A stretch of 23,504 bases of DNA, taken from positions 1-23,504 of the forward strand of contig CALBOJ010000017.1 of the NCBI GenBank assembly GCA_937896835.1. Direction: 5' to 3'. Source of the stretch: an uncultured Collinsella sp. (GTDB lineage Bacteria; Actinomycetota; Coriobacteriia; Coriobacteriales; Coriobacteriaceae). A program made the translations under genes and the position numbers. The notes beneath the pieces were generated by a model that saw only the letters and a list, made by a program, of their open reading frames with translations, ran no database searches and was not told the DNA's origin. Of this stretch, positions 6,999-14,939 are shown piece by piece; positions within the stretch are counted from its first letter, which is position 1, and each line of letters opens with the position of its first letter.

Positions 6999-8162
6999 CT
7001 AATACAGGCCCGCCTCGCGAATGGCCTCGACAGCCAAAGCAATCTGATCGGGCGGCAGGACCAACGCCATGCGCACGTGCCCCTCGCCCGAAGGACCAAA
7101 GCTCGCGCCCGGCGTCACCACAACGCCGGCCTTCTCCATGAGCTCCTCGCAAAACACCATGGAATCGGTGCGACCACCGGGAAGCTTGGCCCACACAAAC
7201 ATAGAGCCATGCGCGTTGGGACGCTCCCAGCCCAGGCCCTCAAGACCGTCGCACAGGGCATCGCGGCGCTCCTGGTACTTCAGACGTTGCGCCTCGACCT
7301 CATCGCGCGGACCGTTCAGGCAGGCGATGGCGGCCTTCTGAATCGGGAAGAACATACCAAAGTCGATCTGGCTGCGCAGCTTGGCAAAGGCAGAGACCAC
7401 GTCCTCACGGCCGACCAAAAAGCCGATACGCGCACCGGTGACGTTAAACGACTTGGAGAGCGAGAAGAACTCAACGCCCACCTCGAGCGCACCGGGATAC
7501 TGCAAGAAGCTGCCGCCGGGCTCGCCGTCAAACACGATGTCGGAGTACGCGTTGTCATGAACGATCAACAGATCATGCTCGCGGGCAAAGGCGATAATCT
7601 CCTCGTAGACCTCGGGCGTGCCCACCGAGCCGACCGGGTTCGCGGGCAGCGACACGATCATATACTTGGCACGATCGGCCACCTCGGGATCGATACCCGC
7701 CACATAGGGCAGGTAATTATGCTCGGCAACCAGCGGATAGTATTCGAGCTTGGCATCGGCGATCTTGGCACCCGCCTCAAAGACCGGGTAGCACGGATCG
7801 GGAACCAGAATGGTGTCACCCGGATCGAGCAGAGCCAGGCCCAAATGGCCCACGCCCTCCTGCGTGCCGTTGCACGACTGCACCATAGACGGCGTAATGC
7901 CCGAAACGCCAAAGCGACGCTCATAGTAATCGCACACGGCTTGCTTGAGTTCGGGCAGGTCGCGCAGGGCATACTTCCACATCTCGGGATCTTGGGCTGC
8001 CTGCGTGAGCGCCTCGACCACGTGGTCGTACGGCTTAAAGTCGGGCGTGCCCACGCTCATGTTGTAAATGGTCTTGCCCTGAGCCTTCAGCGCGAGAAGC
8101 TTGTTGTTGAGCGAGGCGAAGACCTCCGCGCCAAAGCGGTCGAGACGTTGCGATGCCTGCAT
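6999..8162 (-). CDS. PLP-dependent aminotransferase, LL-DAP-aminotransferase-like
   Basis: This is a 387-residue class I/II fold-type I aminotransferase. Visible features are the N-terminal SVGTPDFKP substrate loop, NGTQEGV (cofactor phosphate region, about 98-104), PANPVG (N175), HDNAYSDIVFDG (D203, Y206) and the PLP lysine in SLSKSFNVTGARIGF (K237, R245). GHVRMAL near the C-terminus carries the carboxylate-binding Arg. The FFSLSKSFN-TGARIGF block with DNAYSDIVFDG is the style of DapL/alanine-type aminotransferases. Because the same region carries dapH, an N-acetyl-LL-DAP aminotransferase role is conceivable, but it is inference only. The start at 8162 is chosen for AAAGGTGG upstream. A terminator-like hairpin sits just before this Shine-Dalgarno. 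Confidence 0.85.
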   Translation of the reverse strand: MQASQRLDRFGAEVFASLNNKLLALKAQGKTIYNMSVGTPDFKPYDHVVEALTQAAQDPEMWKYALRDLPELKQAVCDYYERRFGVSGITPSMVQSCNGTQEGVGHLGLALLDPGDTILVPDPCYPVFEAGAKIADAKLEYYPLVAEHNYLPYVAGIDPEVADRAKYMIVSLPANPVGSVGTPEVYEEIIAFAREHDLLIVHDNAYSDIVFDGEPGGSFLQYPGALEVGVEFFSLSKSFNVTGARIGFLVGREDVVSAFAKLRSQIDFGMFFPIQKAAIACLNGPRDEVEAQRLKYQERRDALCDGLEGLGWERPNAHGSMFVWAKLPGGRTDSMVFCEELMEKAGVVVTPGASFGPSGEGHVRMALVLPPDQIALAVEAIREAGLY

Positions 8163-8180
8163 GGTGCCACCTTTCGATAT

Positions 8181-8212
8181 AAAAAACGCGGCGCTCCGAC
8201 AAGAGCGCCGCG
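8181..8212 (-). terminator. Rho-independent terminator of nadE, inside the aminotransferase leader
   Basis: A perfect 10-bp stem CGCGGCGCTC/GAGCGCCGCG (8187-8196 with 8203-8212, loop of 6) is followed on the minus strand by TTTTTT. It lies 68 bases after the nadE stop codon, and its T run ends about 10 bases before the Shine-Dalgarno of the aminotransferase gene. It could therefore also act as an attenuator. Confidence 0.85.
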
Positions 8213-8223
8213 CGATACGGGCC

Positions 8224-8252
8224 ATCAGATTGCAAAAGTGTAACGCTTGCAA
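8224..8252 (-). promoter_or_regulatory. Possible promoter of the aminotransferase gene
   Basis: On the minus strand TTGCAA (8252-8247), 17 bp, TCTGAT (8229-8224) gives 4/6 matches to each sigma-70 hexamer with ideal spacing. If used, the transcript would pass through the terminator hairpin at 8212-8187 before reaching the start codon. Confidence 0.3.
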
Positions 8253-8280
8253 CCCCCGTATTGGTTCAATTTAGCCAACC

Positions 8281-10260
8281 TTAGTCAACTGGATTGAGCG
8301 CGTCGATCTGCGCAAGCCACAGACGCGAGCTAGCGTCACTTGGCATACGCCAATCGCCGCGCGGGCTGAGCGTCACCGAGCCCACCTTGGGACCATCGGG
8401 CAGGCAGCTGCGCTTAAACTGCTGGGCAAAGAAGCGGCGGTAGAACGTACGTAGCCACGTGTGGACGGTCTTGACATCGTAGACGCCCTCAAAGCTCTTG
8501 AGCGCCATGCGGTAGATCTTGCCCGGCTCAAAGCCAAAACGTAGCAGGTAGTAGAGGAAGTAGTCGTGCAGCTCGTACGGGCCCACCAAATCCTCGGTCC
8601 TCTGCGCAATCTCGCCGTCGCCCGTGGGCGGCAGAAGCTCGGGGGACACCGGCGTATCGAGGATATCGAGCAAGACCTCGGCAATACGCCCGCCAAAGAC
8701 ATCGGCGGCATAGCGCACCAGATGGCGCACAAGCGTCTTGGGCACGCTCGCGTTGACGGCGTACATGCTCATGTGGTCGCCGTTATAGGTAGCCCAGCCG
8801 AGCGCCAGCTCCGACAGGTCGCCCGTGCCAATGACAAAACCGCCAGCCTGGTTGGCCAGATCCATCAGGATCTGCGTACGCTCGCGGGCCTGGCTGTTCT
8901 CGTAGGTCACGTCTTGGACGGCCGGATCGTGCTCAATGTCCTTGAAGTGCTGCTCCACAGCCGCATGGATCGAAACCTCTCGGAAGCTCACACCCAAGTC
9001 ACGAGCGAGCGACTCGGCATTGGACTTAGTGCGGTGCGTCGTGCCAAAACCTGGCATGGAGACCGCCGTGATACCCGTGCGCGGCAGCCCCAGCGCATCG
9101 AAGGCACGCACGGTCACAAGCAGTGCCAGCGTGGAGTCCAAGCCGCCCGAAAGGCCGATGACGGCCGCCTTGGTGCCCGTATGGGCAAGGCGGGTCTTGA
9201 GGCCGGCGGTCTGCAGGTCGAGGATGGTCTCGCAACGCTCGGCCAGGTCGCCATGGTCAGCCGGCACAAAGGGCGCGCGGGGGAAGACACGGTCGATGTC
9301 GCAGGCGTTGCGCAGGACAGACTCTTTGGCCAGCACGCCCTCAAACGAAAACTCAACGGTCGTGGCCTCCGGCGCATCGTCGGTGCGCGTCCACGTCGTC
9401 GAGCGACGGCGCTCGGCAACCAGGCGGTCAAGATCGACATCGGCCACCGCCATATCGCAGGTAAGCAGTTTAGTGGCGGCGAGCTTGGATCCGTTTTCGT
9501 AGATAAGGTTCTCGCCCGCAAAGACCATGTCGGTCGTGGACTCGCCCTCGCTCGCGTCTGCATAGGCATAGGCGCAGTACAGGCGCGCGCTTTGGTTGGA
9601 AATGAGGCTGCGGCGGTAATCCGCCTTACCGATAATCTCGTCCGAAGCTGACGGATTGAGGATCACCGTCGCACCGGCAAGCGCCATCTCGGTCGAAGGG
9701 GGCGCCGGCACCCACAGGTCCTCGCAGACCTCAACGCCCAGCACCATATCCTCGGCACCTTCATCACAGCAGCGGTAGACAAGCCCCGAACCCAGCGGAA
9801 CCGGACCCTGACCGGCAAACTCGACCCACACGGGATCTGCGGGCGCCGGAGCAAACCAGCGGCGCTCGTAGAACTCGCCATAGTTGGGCAAATACTTCTT
9901 GGCCGTAAGACCCAAAAGCTCACCCGCACAGCACACGGCGGCGCAGTTGTAGATATTCTCGGCAACTGCAACGGGAAGACCAATGGTAAAGACAATCGGC
10001 AGCTCGCGAGTTTCATCGAGAATATGTGCCAGTGCGGTCTCGCAGGCATGCAGCAGCGTGCGGTTATGGAACAGGTCGGCCGCGGTATAGCCGCACAAGT
10101 TAAGCTCGGGCAGCACCAGCGCGCGAACGCCGCGCTCGGTAGCCTCGCGAACAGCCGCCAGCGCAACCTCGGCATTGCCCTCGACATCGGCCACGCGAAT
10201 CCGCGGCGACGCCGCCGCCACACGCAAAAAGCCATCAGACTGAGAAAGGTGAAGATTCAT
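8281..10260 (-). CDS. nadE: Glutamine-dependent NAD+ synthetase
   Basis: This 659-residue two-domain enzyme makes NAD+ from deamido-NAD+ (NaAD), ATP and glutamine. The N-terminal nitrilase-like glutaminase domain (about 1-300) shows the catalytic triad: Glu52 (LPELNL), Lys121/122 (KKYLPNYGEFYE) and Cys179 (VEVCEDLW). The C-terminal synthetase domain has the PP-loop GLSGGLDSTLALL, the GTGDLSELALGW segment that binds the substrate, and TGDGEIAQRTEDLVGPYELHDY. Length and both active sites fit the long, glutamine-dependent NadE class found in Actinobacteria. The start at 10260 is supported by GGGAG 7 nt upstream. Confidence 0.96.
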   Translation of the reverse strand: MNLHLSQSDGFLRVAAASPRIRVADVEGNAEVALAAVREATERGVRALVLPELNLCGYTAADLFHNRTLLHACETALAHILDETRELPIVFTIGLPVAVAENIYNCAAVCCAGELLGLTAKKYLPNYGEFYERRWFAPAPADPVWVEFAGQGPVPLGSGLVYRCCDEGAEDMVLGVEVCEDLWVPAPPSTEMALAGATVILNPSASDEIIGKADYRRSLISNQSARLYCAYAYADASEGESTTDMVFAGENLIYENGSKLAATKLLTCDMAVADVDLDRLVAERRRSTTWTRTDDAPEATTVEFSFEGVLAKESVLRNACDIDRVFPRAPFVPADHGDLAERCETILDLQTAGLKTRLAHTGTKAAVIGLSGGLDSTLALLVTVRAFDALGLPRTGITAVSMPGFGTTHRTKSNAESLARDLGVSFREVSIHAAVEQHFKDIEHDPAVQDVTYENSQARERTQILMDLANQAGGFVIGTGDLSELALGWATYNGDHMSMYAVNASVPKTLVRHLVRYAADVFGGRIAEVLLDILDTPVSPELLPPTGDGEIAQRTEDLVGPYELHDYFLYYLLRFGFEPGKIYRMALKSFEGVYDVKTVHTWLRTFYRRFFAQQFKRSCLPDGPKVGSVTLSPRGDWRMPSDASSRLWLAQIDALNPVD

Positions 10261-10308
10261 AAGAATGCTCCCGTGCGTAGACGCTATTCAACACAATTAG
10301 CAAGCCCT

Positions 10309-10331
10309 ATTGTAGTTCAACCACCGGGTGG
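10309..10331 (-). promoter_or_regulatory. Candidate nadE -10 box with adjacent palindrome
   Basis: On the minus strand TACAAT (10314-10309) lies about 48 bp upstream of the nadE start. Just upstream of it is the perfect palindrome CCACCGGGTGG (10321-10331), where it would overlap a -10/-35 spacer. No clear -35 hexamer is visible. An operator is possible; the regulator is unknown. Confidence 0.3.
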
Positions 10332-10463
10332 AACCGCATCCCACCAACTTGGTGAGCTATTGATGAGTTGATGGTATCTGTTAAATGTCACGTACGATTC
10401 ACATCTGGTGGGTACCCTGATGGCTGCATGAAACGAAGCAGATTTACACCGGGAGGACCCCGT

Positions 10464-11426
10464 ATGACAACCAAGTACACCGACGCGCCGCGCACGCGCG
10501 TCATGACACCGGCCGCGCTCAACAACGGCGTTCACGAAAACCATTCCATCGGACAGACCATGGCCATCGCGCCCAAAAAGGGCCTGTTCGATGACATTTC
10601 CATTCCCCAGATCATCGCTGGCGCCGCAGCCGCCGCCACAAGCGTCGCGCTTGCTTCCAAGATTGGTATCGCTGGTTCAGTAATTGGCGCCGCCGTGAGC
10701 TCGGTCATCACCGTTGTGTCCTCGCAGGTCTACCGCCACTTTATCTCTGCCAGCGCCAAAGCCCTCAAAGGTACGCACGCCGACGTCGACTACCCCGCCG
10801 GCGCCTATGAGCCCGTTGAGCTTAATGCCGAGGAGCACCTGGGCGGCGCCGCGACTACGCAGGAGATGCGCCAGGTTGCGGGGCGCGCGACCACGGCGCG
10901 CGTCGCCCCCAACAGCCTGCGCGCCAAGGCAGCGGCAGAGCGCAGCCAAACGCAAAAGAAGGTCATCGTCTTCTCGATCGCCATCGCCATCGTCGCGGTC
11001 ATCGCCTGCACCGGCGCCATCCTTATAACCACCGCCGGTGAGGGTCTGGGCGAGCGTCCCGAGCCAATCCTGTCGTCGCGCACGACCGAGAGCGATGCAA
11101 ATGGCAACACCCAGTCGCAGGATCAGCAGGCACAGACGGACGATACGCAAGACAGTTCTACCTCGGCCAATTCGTCCTCGAACACCCAAAACCAATCGCA
11201 GGGCACCGATTCCTCTACGGCCAACAGTGGCACGCCGTCCGGCACGACCGACTCAAGCCAAACGACTGACGGTTCACAGCCGAGCACGGGCGGCCAGACA
11301 AGCGACACCACTTCAGGAACGGGCACAGCAGACAGCAGCAACACCAACAGCTCGAACAGCTCGAGCGGAACCGCGTCTGGCACGGCATCTGACAACTCGA
11401 GCCAAGGCACGGCATCGGGCAACTAA
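10464..11426 (+). CDS. Membrane-anchored protein with Ser/Thr/Gln-rich tail, function unknown
   Basis: I do not recognise a named family for this 320-residue protein. From the N-terminus there is a polar region of about 45 residues, then a long Ala/Ile/Val-rich hydrophobic segment (about 50-85). A soluble stretch follows, ending in basic KAAAERSQTQKK, then a clear transmembrane helix (VIVFSIAIAIVAVIACTGAIL, about 175-195). A low-complexity tail of about 120 residues, almost entirely Ser, Thr, Gly, Asn, Gln and Asp, runs to the C-terminus. There is no LPxTG sorting motif. The charge pattern suggests the tail is outside the cell, where it could be glycosylated or span the wall. The start at 10464 is set by GGGAGG 7 nt upstream; the frame is open further upstream without a better site. 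The gene is divergent from nadE and followed by its own terminator. Confidence 0.75.
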   Translation: MTTKYTDAPRTRVMTPAALNNGVHENHSIGQTMAIAPKKGLFDDISIPQIIAGAAAAATSVALASKIGIAGSVIGAAVSSVITVVSSQVYRHFISASAKALKGTHADVDYPAGAYEPVELNAEEHLGGAATTQEMRQVAGRATTARVAPNSLRAKAAAERSQTQKKVIVFSIAIAIVAVIACTGAILITTAGEGLGERPEPILSSRTTESDANGNTQSQDQQAQTDDTQDSSTSANSSSNTQNQSQGTDSSTANSGTPSGTTDSSQTTDGSQPSTGGQTSDTTSGTGTADSSNTNSSNSSSGTASGTASDNSSQGTASGN

Positions 11427-11460
11427 GCACATTTGCCTCTCATAGATAACCGACCTGTAT

Positions 11461-11497
11461 AACGGGCGCGAATCGACAGCGGTTCGCGCCCGTTTGC
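11461..11497 (+). terminator. Rho-independent terminator after the Ser/Thr-rich protein gene
   Basis: A perfect 12-bp stem AACGGGCGCGAA/TTCGCGCCCGTT (11461-11472 with 11483-11494) is followed by TGCCTT. It lies 34 bases after the stop codon at 11426. The T run is weak. Confidence 0.65.
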
Positions 11498-11565
11498 CTT
11501 GGGTGCCGAGGTGGCACGTCCCGTGCGATGGTAAGATGCTTTGGTGTGTAAAGAGGAGATTTGCC

Positions 11566-12861
11566 ATGAGCAAGACAATAGTTAGGCCCACGCTTTCGCT
11601 GGGCAACCACATCTATCTGTATCGCCTGCTGCGCGACGCGATTGGGTGCGGCAAGCAAACGTTTATGACGCAGGTCGAGGAGGCGCTCGCCGCCGGCGAC
11701 ATGACCGCTTATGACCTGGGCTTCGAGTCCACGCGCGAGCTGCTCGAGGAGCTCAACGACTGCATTAAGCTGACCGTCTTTAAGGGCGGTCGCCTGTATG
11801 CCACCGTCATCGCCAACGAGGCTTGGGATGCCGCCCTTGCCAAGGGCGAGGACAAGCCCAAGGCAGCCAAGGGAGCCAAGCAGTCCTACAAAAAGAAAAA
11901 GCGCGGCGAGAAGGACCTCAAGGCCGTGCGTCCCAAGCACGTTAAACGTCCCAAGCCAGAAACCATGGTTGAAGCCGTGCCGGAGCCCGAGCCCGAGGCA
12001 GAGATCGAAGTCGCTATTGAGGTAACAGCAGAAACCGAAATCACCGCCACGACCGATCCCGAAGTCATATCTGAGCAGGAAACCACTGCGGAGCTCAACG
12101 AAGCTCCCAAGTCGACAACCGAAGAAGCCGCTGACCAGCCCGAGACGTCTGCATTCCAAAACAGCGATGTCTTTGGTGACAAGGCCGAGGACGATCAGTC
12201 CGACGAGCCCGCAGATCAAGACGCTACCGAGTCGACGCCGGAGCCCGAGGCACCGCAGCCCGCCATCTCGCTCACGGTCGTCTATGACCCCGAGAACGCA
12301 AACGCCGGCATCACCACCATGGCATCCACGCCCATCGAGGCAAAGTCGAGCGTCGAGAATCAGAGCGCTCCGCAAGTCGAGTTCGACACCGCGACCGCAG
12401 ACGCACCTGCCATCGTCGAGCCCGCAGATTCCGCGGCGATGCCGAAAGCGGACACCGAATCAGTACTCGGCGCCGAACCCGCGCCCGTCATCGAGGTGAC
12501 GTCCGTCAATGAGCAGGCCTTCGCACCGACGATGGTACCGGCCCCCGCACCCGTAGCGCCCGCCATCCCCGAGGACTTCCCCATCGATTTCGCAACCGAG
12601 GTCTTCTGCCCCGGTCCATTGCTACACCAGCTGTCGACCTATCTCCCCTACGGCGCCGATACCCTCGGCATCGTCGGCGAGTACTACTGGATCGCCCGCG
12701 AGCGCGGTACCATCGAGGCCGCGCGAAACCGCGCAAGCTTCCCCCTGCGCTACACGCAGGCCGGCGAGCGTCGCGAGGTTGCCGTGCGCATCCGCCGCAA
12801 CACCACCGGTGGTCTCGGATCCACCTGGGTCATCGATAAAGTCGAAGAACCCGAGCAGTAA
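11566..12861 (+). CDS. Hypothetical protein, possible LOTUS-like N-terminus and acidic linker
   Basis: This 431-residue protein is not from a family I can name. Residues about 10-92 look like a small winged-helix domain: NHIYLYRLLRDAIGCG, then YDLGFESTRELLEELND, then KLTVFKGGRLYATVI. This order resembles the LOTUS/OST-HTH RNA-binding fold, but the match is by eye. Residues about 97-130 are strongly basic (KKKKRGEK, RPKHVKRPK). Residues about 131-340 are a low-complexity Glu/Pro/Ala/Thr-rich linker. The C-terminal 85 residues are again globular (DFATEVFCPGPLL, YYWIARERGTIEAAR, AVRIRRNTTGG, TWVIDKVEE). An AGAGGAG Shine-Dalgarno fixes the ATG at 11566. It stands alone between two terminators. 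It may act on RNA or regulation; this is weak inference. Confidence 0.75.
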   Translation: MSKTIVRPTLSLGNHIYLYRLLRDAIGCGKQTFMTQVEEALAAGDMTAYDLGFESTRELLEELNDCIKLTVFKGGRLYATVIANEAWDAALAKGEDKPKAAKGAKQSYKKKKRGEKDLKAVRPKHVKRPKPETMVEAVPEPEPEAEIEVAIEVTAETEITATTDPEVISEQETTAELNEAPKSTTEEAADQPETSAFQNSDVFGDKAEDDQSDEPADQDATESTPEPEAPQPAISLTVVYDPENANAGITTMASTPIEAKSSVENQSAPQVEFDTATADAPAIVEPADSAAMPKADTESVLGAEPAPVIEVTSVNEQAFAPTMVPAPAPVAPAIPEDFPIDFATEVFCPGPLLHQLSTYLPYGADTLGIVGEYYWIARERGTIEAARNRASFPLRYTQAGERREVAVRIRRNTTGGLGSTWVIDKVEEPEQ

Positions 12862-12866
12862 CGACA

Positions 12867-12907
12867 AACGGCTCAAATCCAAATCAGGATTTGAGCCGTT
12901 TTTATTT
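12867..12907 (+). terminator. Rho-independent terminator after the LOTUS-like protein gene
   Basis: A perfect 14-bp stem AACGGCTCAAATCC/GGATTTGAGCCGTT (12867-12880 with 12887-12900, loop AAATCA) is followed by TTTATTTG. It begins 5 bases after the stop codon. Confidence 0.92.
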
Positions 12908-12932
12908 GTTGATGTTGCGTAACCAACAGCGA

Positions 12933-13072
12933 GCGGGCCGCAAGTGCCCCAGGTTGCCGTGAAAGAGGAGCGACGCGTACTTCGGTACGCGAGCGACGGC
13001 TTGAACGGCAAGATGGGGTGCTTGCGACCCGCGCAGCGTCGAGCAGTTACGCGGTTTGGAAAACCGCGTAAC
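12933..13072 (-). ncRNA. Structured 3' element, copy 2 (downstream of ettA)
   Basis: Read on the minus strand, this element has the same layout as 3197-3335. It starts with a perfect 12-bp hairpin, GTTACGCGGTTT/AAACCGCGTAAC (13072-13061 with 13057-13046, 3-nt loop), followed by a linker containing CTCGACGCT (13043-13035). A long imperfect stem (13032-13005 with 12960-12933, with G-U pairs) then opens an internal loop. Its two sides are TCAAGCCGTCG and CTCCTCTTTC, and a CGCGTAC/GTACGCG apical hairpin with a CGAA loop closes it. Linker and loop match copy 1, while the helices differ in sequence but keep pairing. It begins 3 nt after the ettA stop codon. No U tract follows, so it is not an ordinary terminator. 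Confidence 0.65.
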
Positions 13073-13075
13073 GAT

Positions 13076-14755
13076 CTAGTCGCGCGTCAGCTTACGGTGA
13101 ATACGATGCGGCTGGGCTGCGTCCTCACCCAGGCGCTCGATACGGTTGGCCTGATAGGCCTCAAAGTTGCCCTCGAACCAATACCAGTTGCCCGGATTCT
13201 CGTCGGTGCCCTCCCACGCCAGAATGTGCGTGGCGACGCGGTCCAGGAACATACGATCGTGGCTAATGACCACCGAGCAGCCCGGGAACTCGAGCAGCGC
13301 CGCCTCGAGCGAGGACAGTGTCTCGACGTCGAGGTCGTTCGTGGGCTCGTCGAGGAGCAGCAGGTTGCCGCCCTGCTTGAGCGTGAGCGCCAGGTTCAGA
13401 CGGTTGCGCTCGCCACCGGAGAGTACGCCAGCGCGCTTCTGCTGGTCCTGGCCCTTAAAGCCAAAGCTCGCCACGTACGCGCGGCTGGGGACCTCGGTCT
13501 CGCCGACCATCATGTGGTCCAGGCCATCCGAGACGACCTCCCACAGGTTCTTGTCGGGGTCGATGCCAGAACGGTTCTGATCGACATAGGAGATCTTGAC
13601 GGTCTCGCCCACCTCGAGCTCGCCCGAAGTCAGCGGCTCCAGACCCACAATCGTCTTGAACAGCGTGGTCTTACCCACGCCGTTGGGGCCGATGACGCCC
13701 ACGATGCCGTTGCGCGGCAGGGTGAACGAAAGGTCATCGATGAGCACGCGACCGTCGAACTCCTTGTGCAGGTGATGGGCCTCGAGTACCTTGTTGCCCA
13801 GACGCGGTCCAACGGGGATGCGGATGTCGGTCCAGTCGAGCTTCTGGCTTGCGCGGGCCTCGGCCTCCATCTCCTCGTAGCGAGCCAGACGGGCCTTGTT
13901 CTTGGCCTGGCGGGCCTTGGGCGAGCTGCGCACCCACTCGAGCTCGGCCTCCATGCGCTTGGCGAGCTTGGCGTCGCGGTTACCCTGAGCCTCGATACGC
14001 GCGGCCTTGGTCTCCAGATACGTTGAGTAGTTGCCCTTGTAGGGATAAAGGTGGCCACGGTCGACCTCGCAGATCCACTCGGCAACGTTATCCAGGAAGT
14101 AGCGATCGTGTGTGACGGCAAGCACCGCGCCCTGGTAGTTGTGCAGGAAGTGCTCGAGCCACAGGATCGACTCGGCGTCCAGGTGGTTCGTGGGCTCGTC
14201 GAGCAGCAGCAGGTCGGGAGCCTCGAGCAGCAGCTTGCACAGGGCCACACGGCGGCGCTCGCCGCCGGAAAGCACGTTGACCGGCATGTCGGAATCGGGC
14301 AGCTGCAGGGCGTCCATGGCCTGGCCGAGCTTGGAATCGATATCCCAGCCGTCGGCGGCGTCGATCTCGTCCTGGAGCTTTCCCATCTCGGCCATGAGGG
14401 CGTCCATGTCACAGTCCGGGTCGCACATCTCCTCGCCGATCTTGTTGAAGCGATCGACCTTGGCGATCATATCGCCAAACGCCATGCGCACATTCTCGAT
14501 GACGGTCTTGTCGTCGTCGAGCGGCGGCTCCTGCTGCAGGATACCCACGGTGTAGCCGGGGGTAAGCCTGGCATCGCCGTTGGAGACCTCCTCGATACCG
14601 GCCATGATCTTGAGCAGGGTCGACTTACCCATGCCGTTGGGGCCCACAACGCCGATCTTGGCGCCGGGGTAGAAGCTCAGGGTCACGTCGTCAAGGATCA
14701 CCTTGTCGCCATGGGCCTTACGAGCCTGATACATCTGGTAGATAAACTCCGCCAT
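13076..14755 (-). CDS. ettA: Energy-dependent translational throttle protein EttA (ABC-F)
   Basis: This 559-residue ABC-F protein has two ATP-binding cassettes and no membrane domain. EttA binds the ribosomal E site and gates the first elongation step according to the ATP/ADP ratio. The first cassette shows GPNGMGKST (Walker A, about 38-46), LSGGERRRVALCK and LLLLDEPTNHLD. The second shows GPNGVGKTT, LSGGERNRLNLAL and LLLLDEPTNDLD. The EttA-type arm lies in the first cassette (about 95-140), and the charged inter-domain linker, rich in Lys/Arg/Glu, around 245-305. The N-terminal MAEFIYQM and the length match the EttA/YjjK subgroup rather than antibiotic-resistance ABC-Fs. An AAAGGA Shine-Dalgarno supports the start. 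A structured repeat lies immediately after the stop codon. Confidence 0.95.
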   Translation of the reverse strand: MAEFIYQMYQARKAHGDKVILDDVTLSFYPGAKIGVVGPNGMGKSTLLKIMAGIEEVSNGDARLTPGYTVGILQQEPPLDDDKTVIENVRMAFGDMIAKVDRFNKIGEEMCDPDCDMDALMAEMGKLQDEIDAADGWDIDSKLGQAMDALQLPDSDMPVNVLSGGERRRVALCKLLLEAPDLLLLDEPTNHLDAESILWLEHFLHNYQGAVLAVTHDRYFLDNVAEWICEVDRGHLYPYKGNYSTYLETKAARIEAQGNRDAKLAKRMEAELEWVRSSPKARQAKNKARLARYEEMEAEARASQKLDWTDIRIPVGPRLGNKVLEAHHLHKEFDGRVLIDDLSFTLPRNGIVGVIGPNGVGKTTLFKTIVGLEPLTSGELEVGETVKISYVDQNRSGIDPDKNLWEVVSDGLDHMMVGETEVPSRAYVASFGFKGQDQQKRAGVLSGGERNRLNLALTLKQGGNLLLLDEPTNDLDVETLSSLEAALLEFPGCSVVISHDRMFLDRVATHILAWEGTDENPGNWYWFEGNFEAYQANRIERLGEDAAQPHRIHRKLTRD

Positions 14756-14846
14756 ATGTCTGTTTTATCCTTTCTACCTGCTGTTTCCCTATTCTTGTTT
14801 CGCTTTAGTAGAAACGAAATGAGGAAATCAGCTCTGAAACGTAACG

Positions 14847-14866
14847 AAAAAGGGGCATGGTTGCCC
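14847..14866 (-). terminator. Terminator of the SdpI-like gene
   Basis: On the minus strand GGGCA, loop ACCA, TGCCC, then C and TTTTT. It is a short but well-formed intrinsic terminator, 74 bases after the stop codon at 14940 and about 90 bp before the ettA start. Confidence 0.6.
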
Positions 14867-14939
14867 ACACCCCCTAATACTACCTGGGAAAAGTCCCCCT
14901 TAACACACTATGAACTGCGTACGCTAGTTTTCCGCAACC

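Noticed and set aside
6978..8243. Plus-strand open frame opposite the aminotransferase gene
   Set aside because: Antisense shadow of a gene with all PLP-enzyme motifs on the minus strand.
12944..14026. Plus-strand open frame starting in the structured element and running opposite ettA
   Set aside because: The first part is the structured repeat and the rest is antisense to EttA; no Shine-Dalgarno and no recognisable domain.
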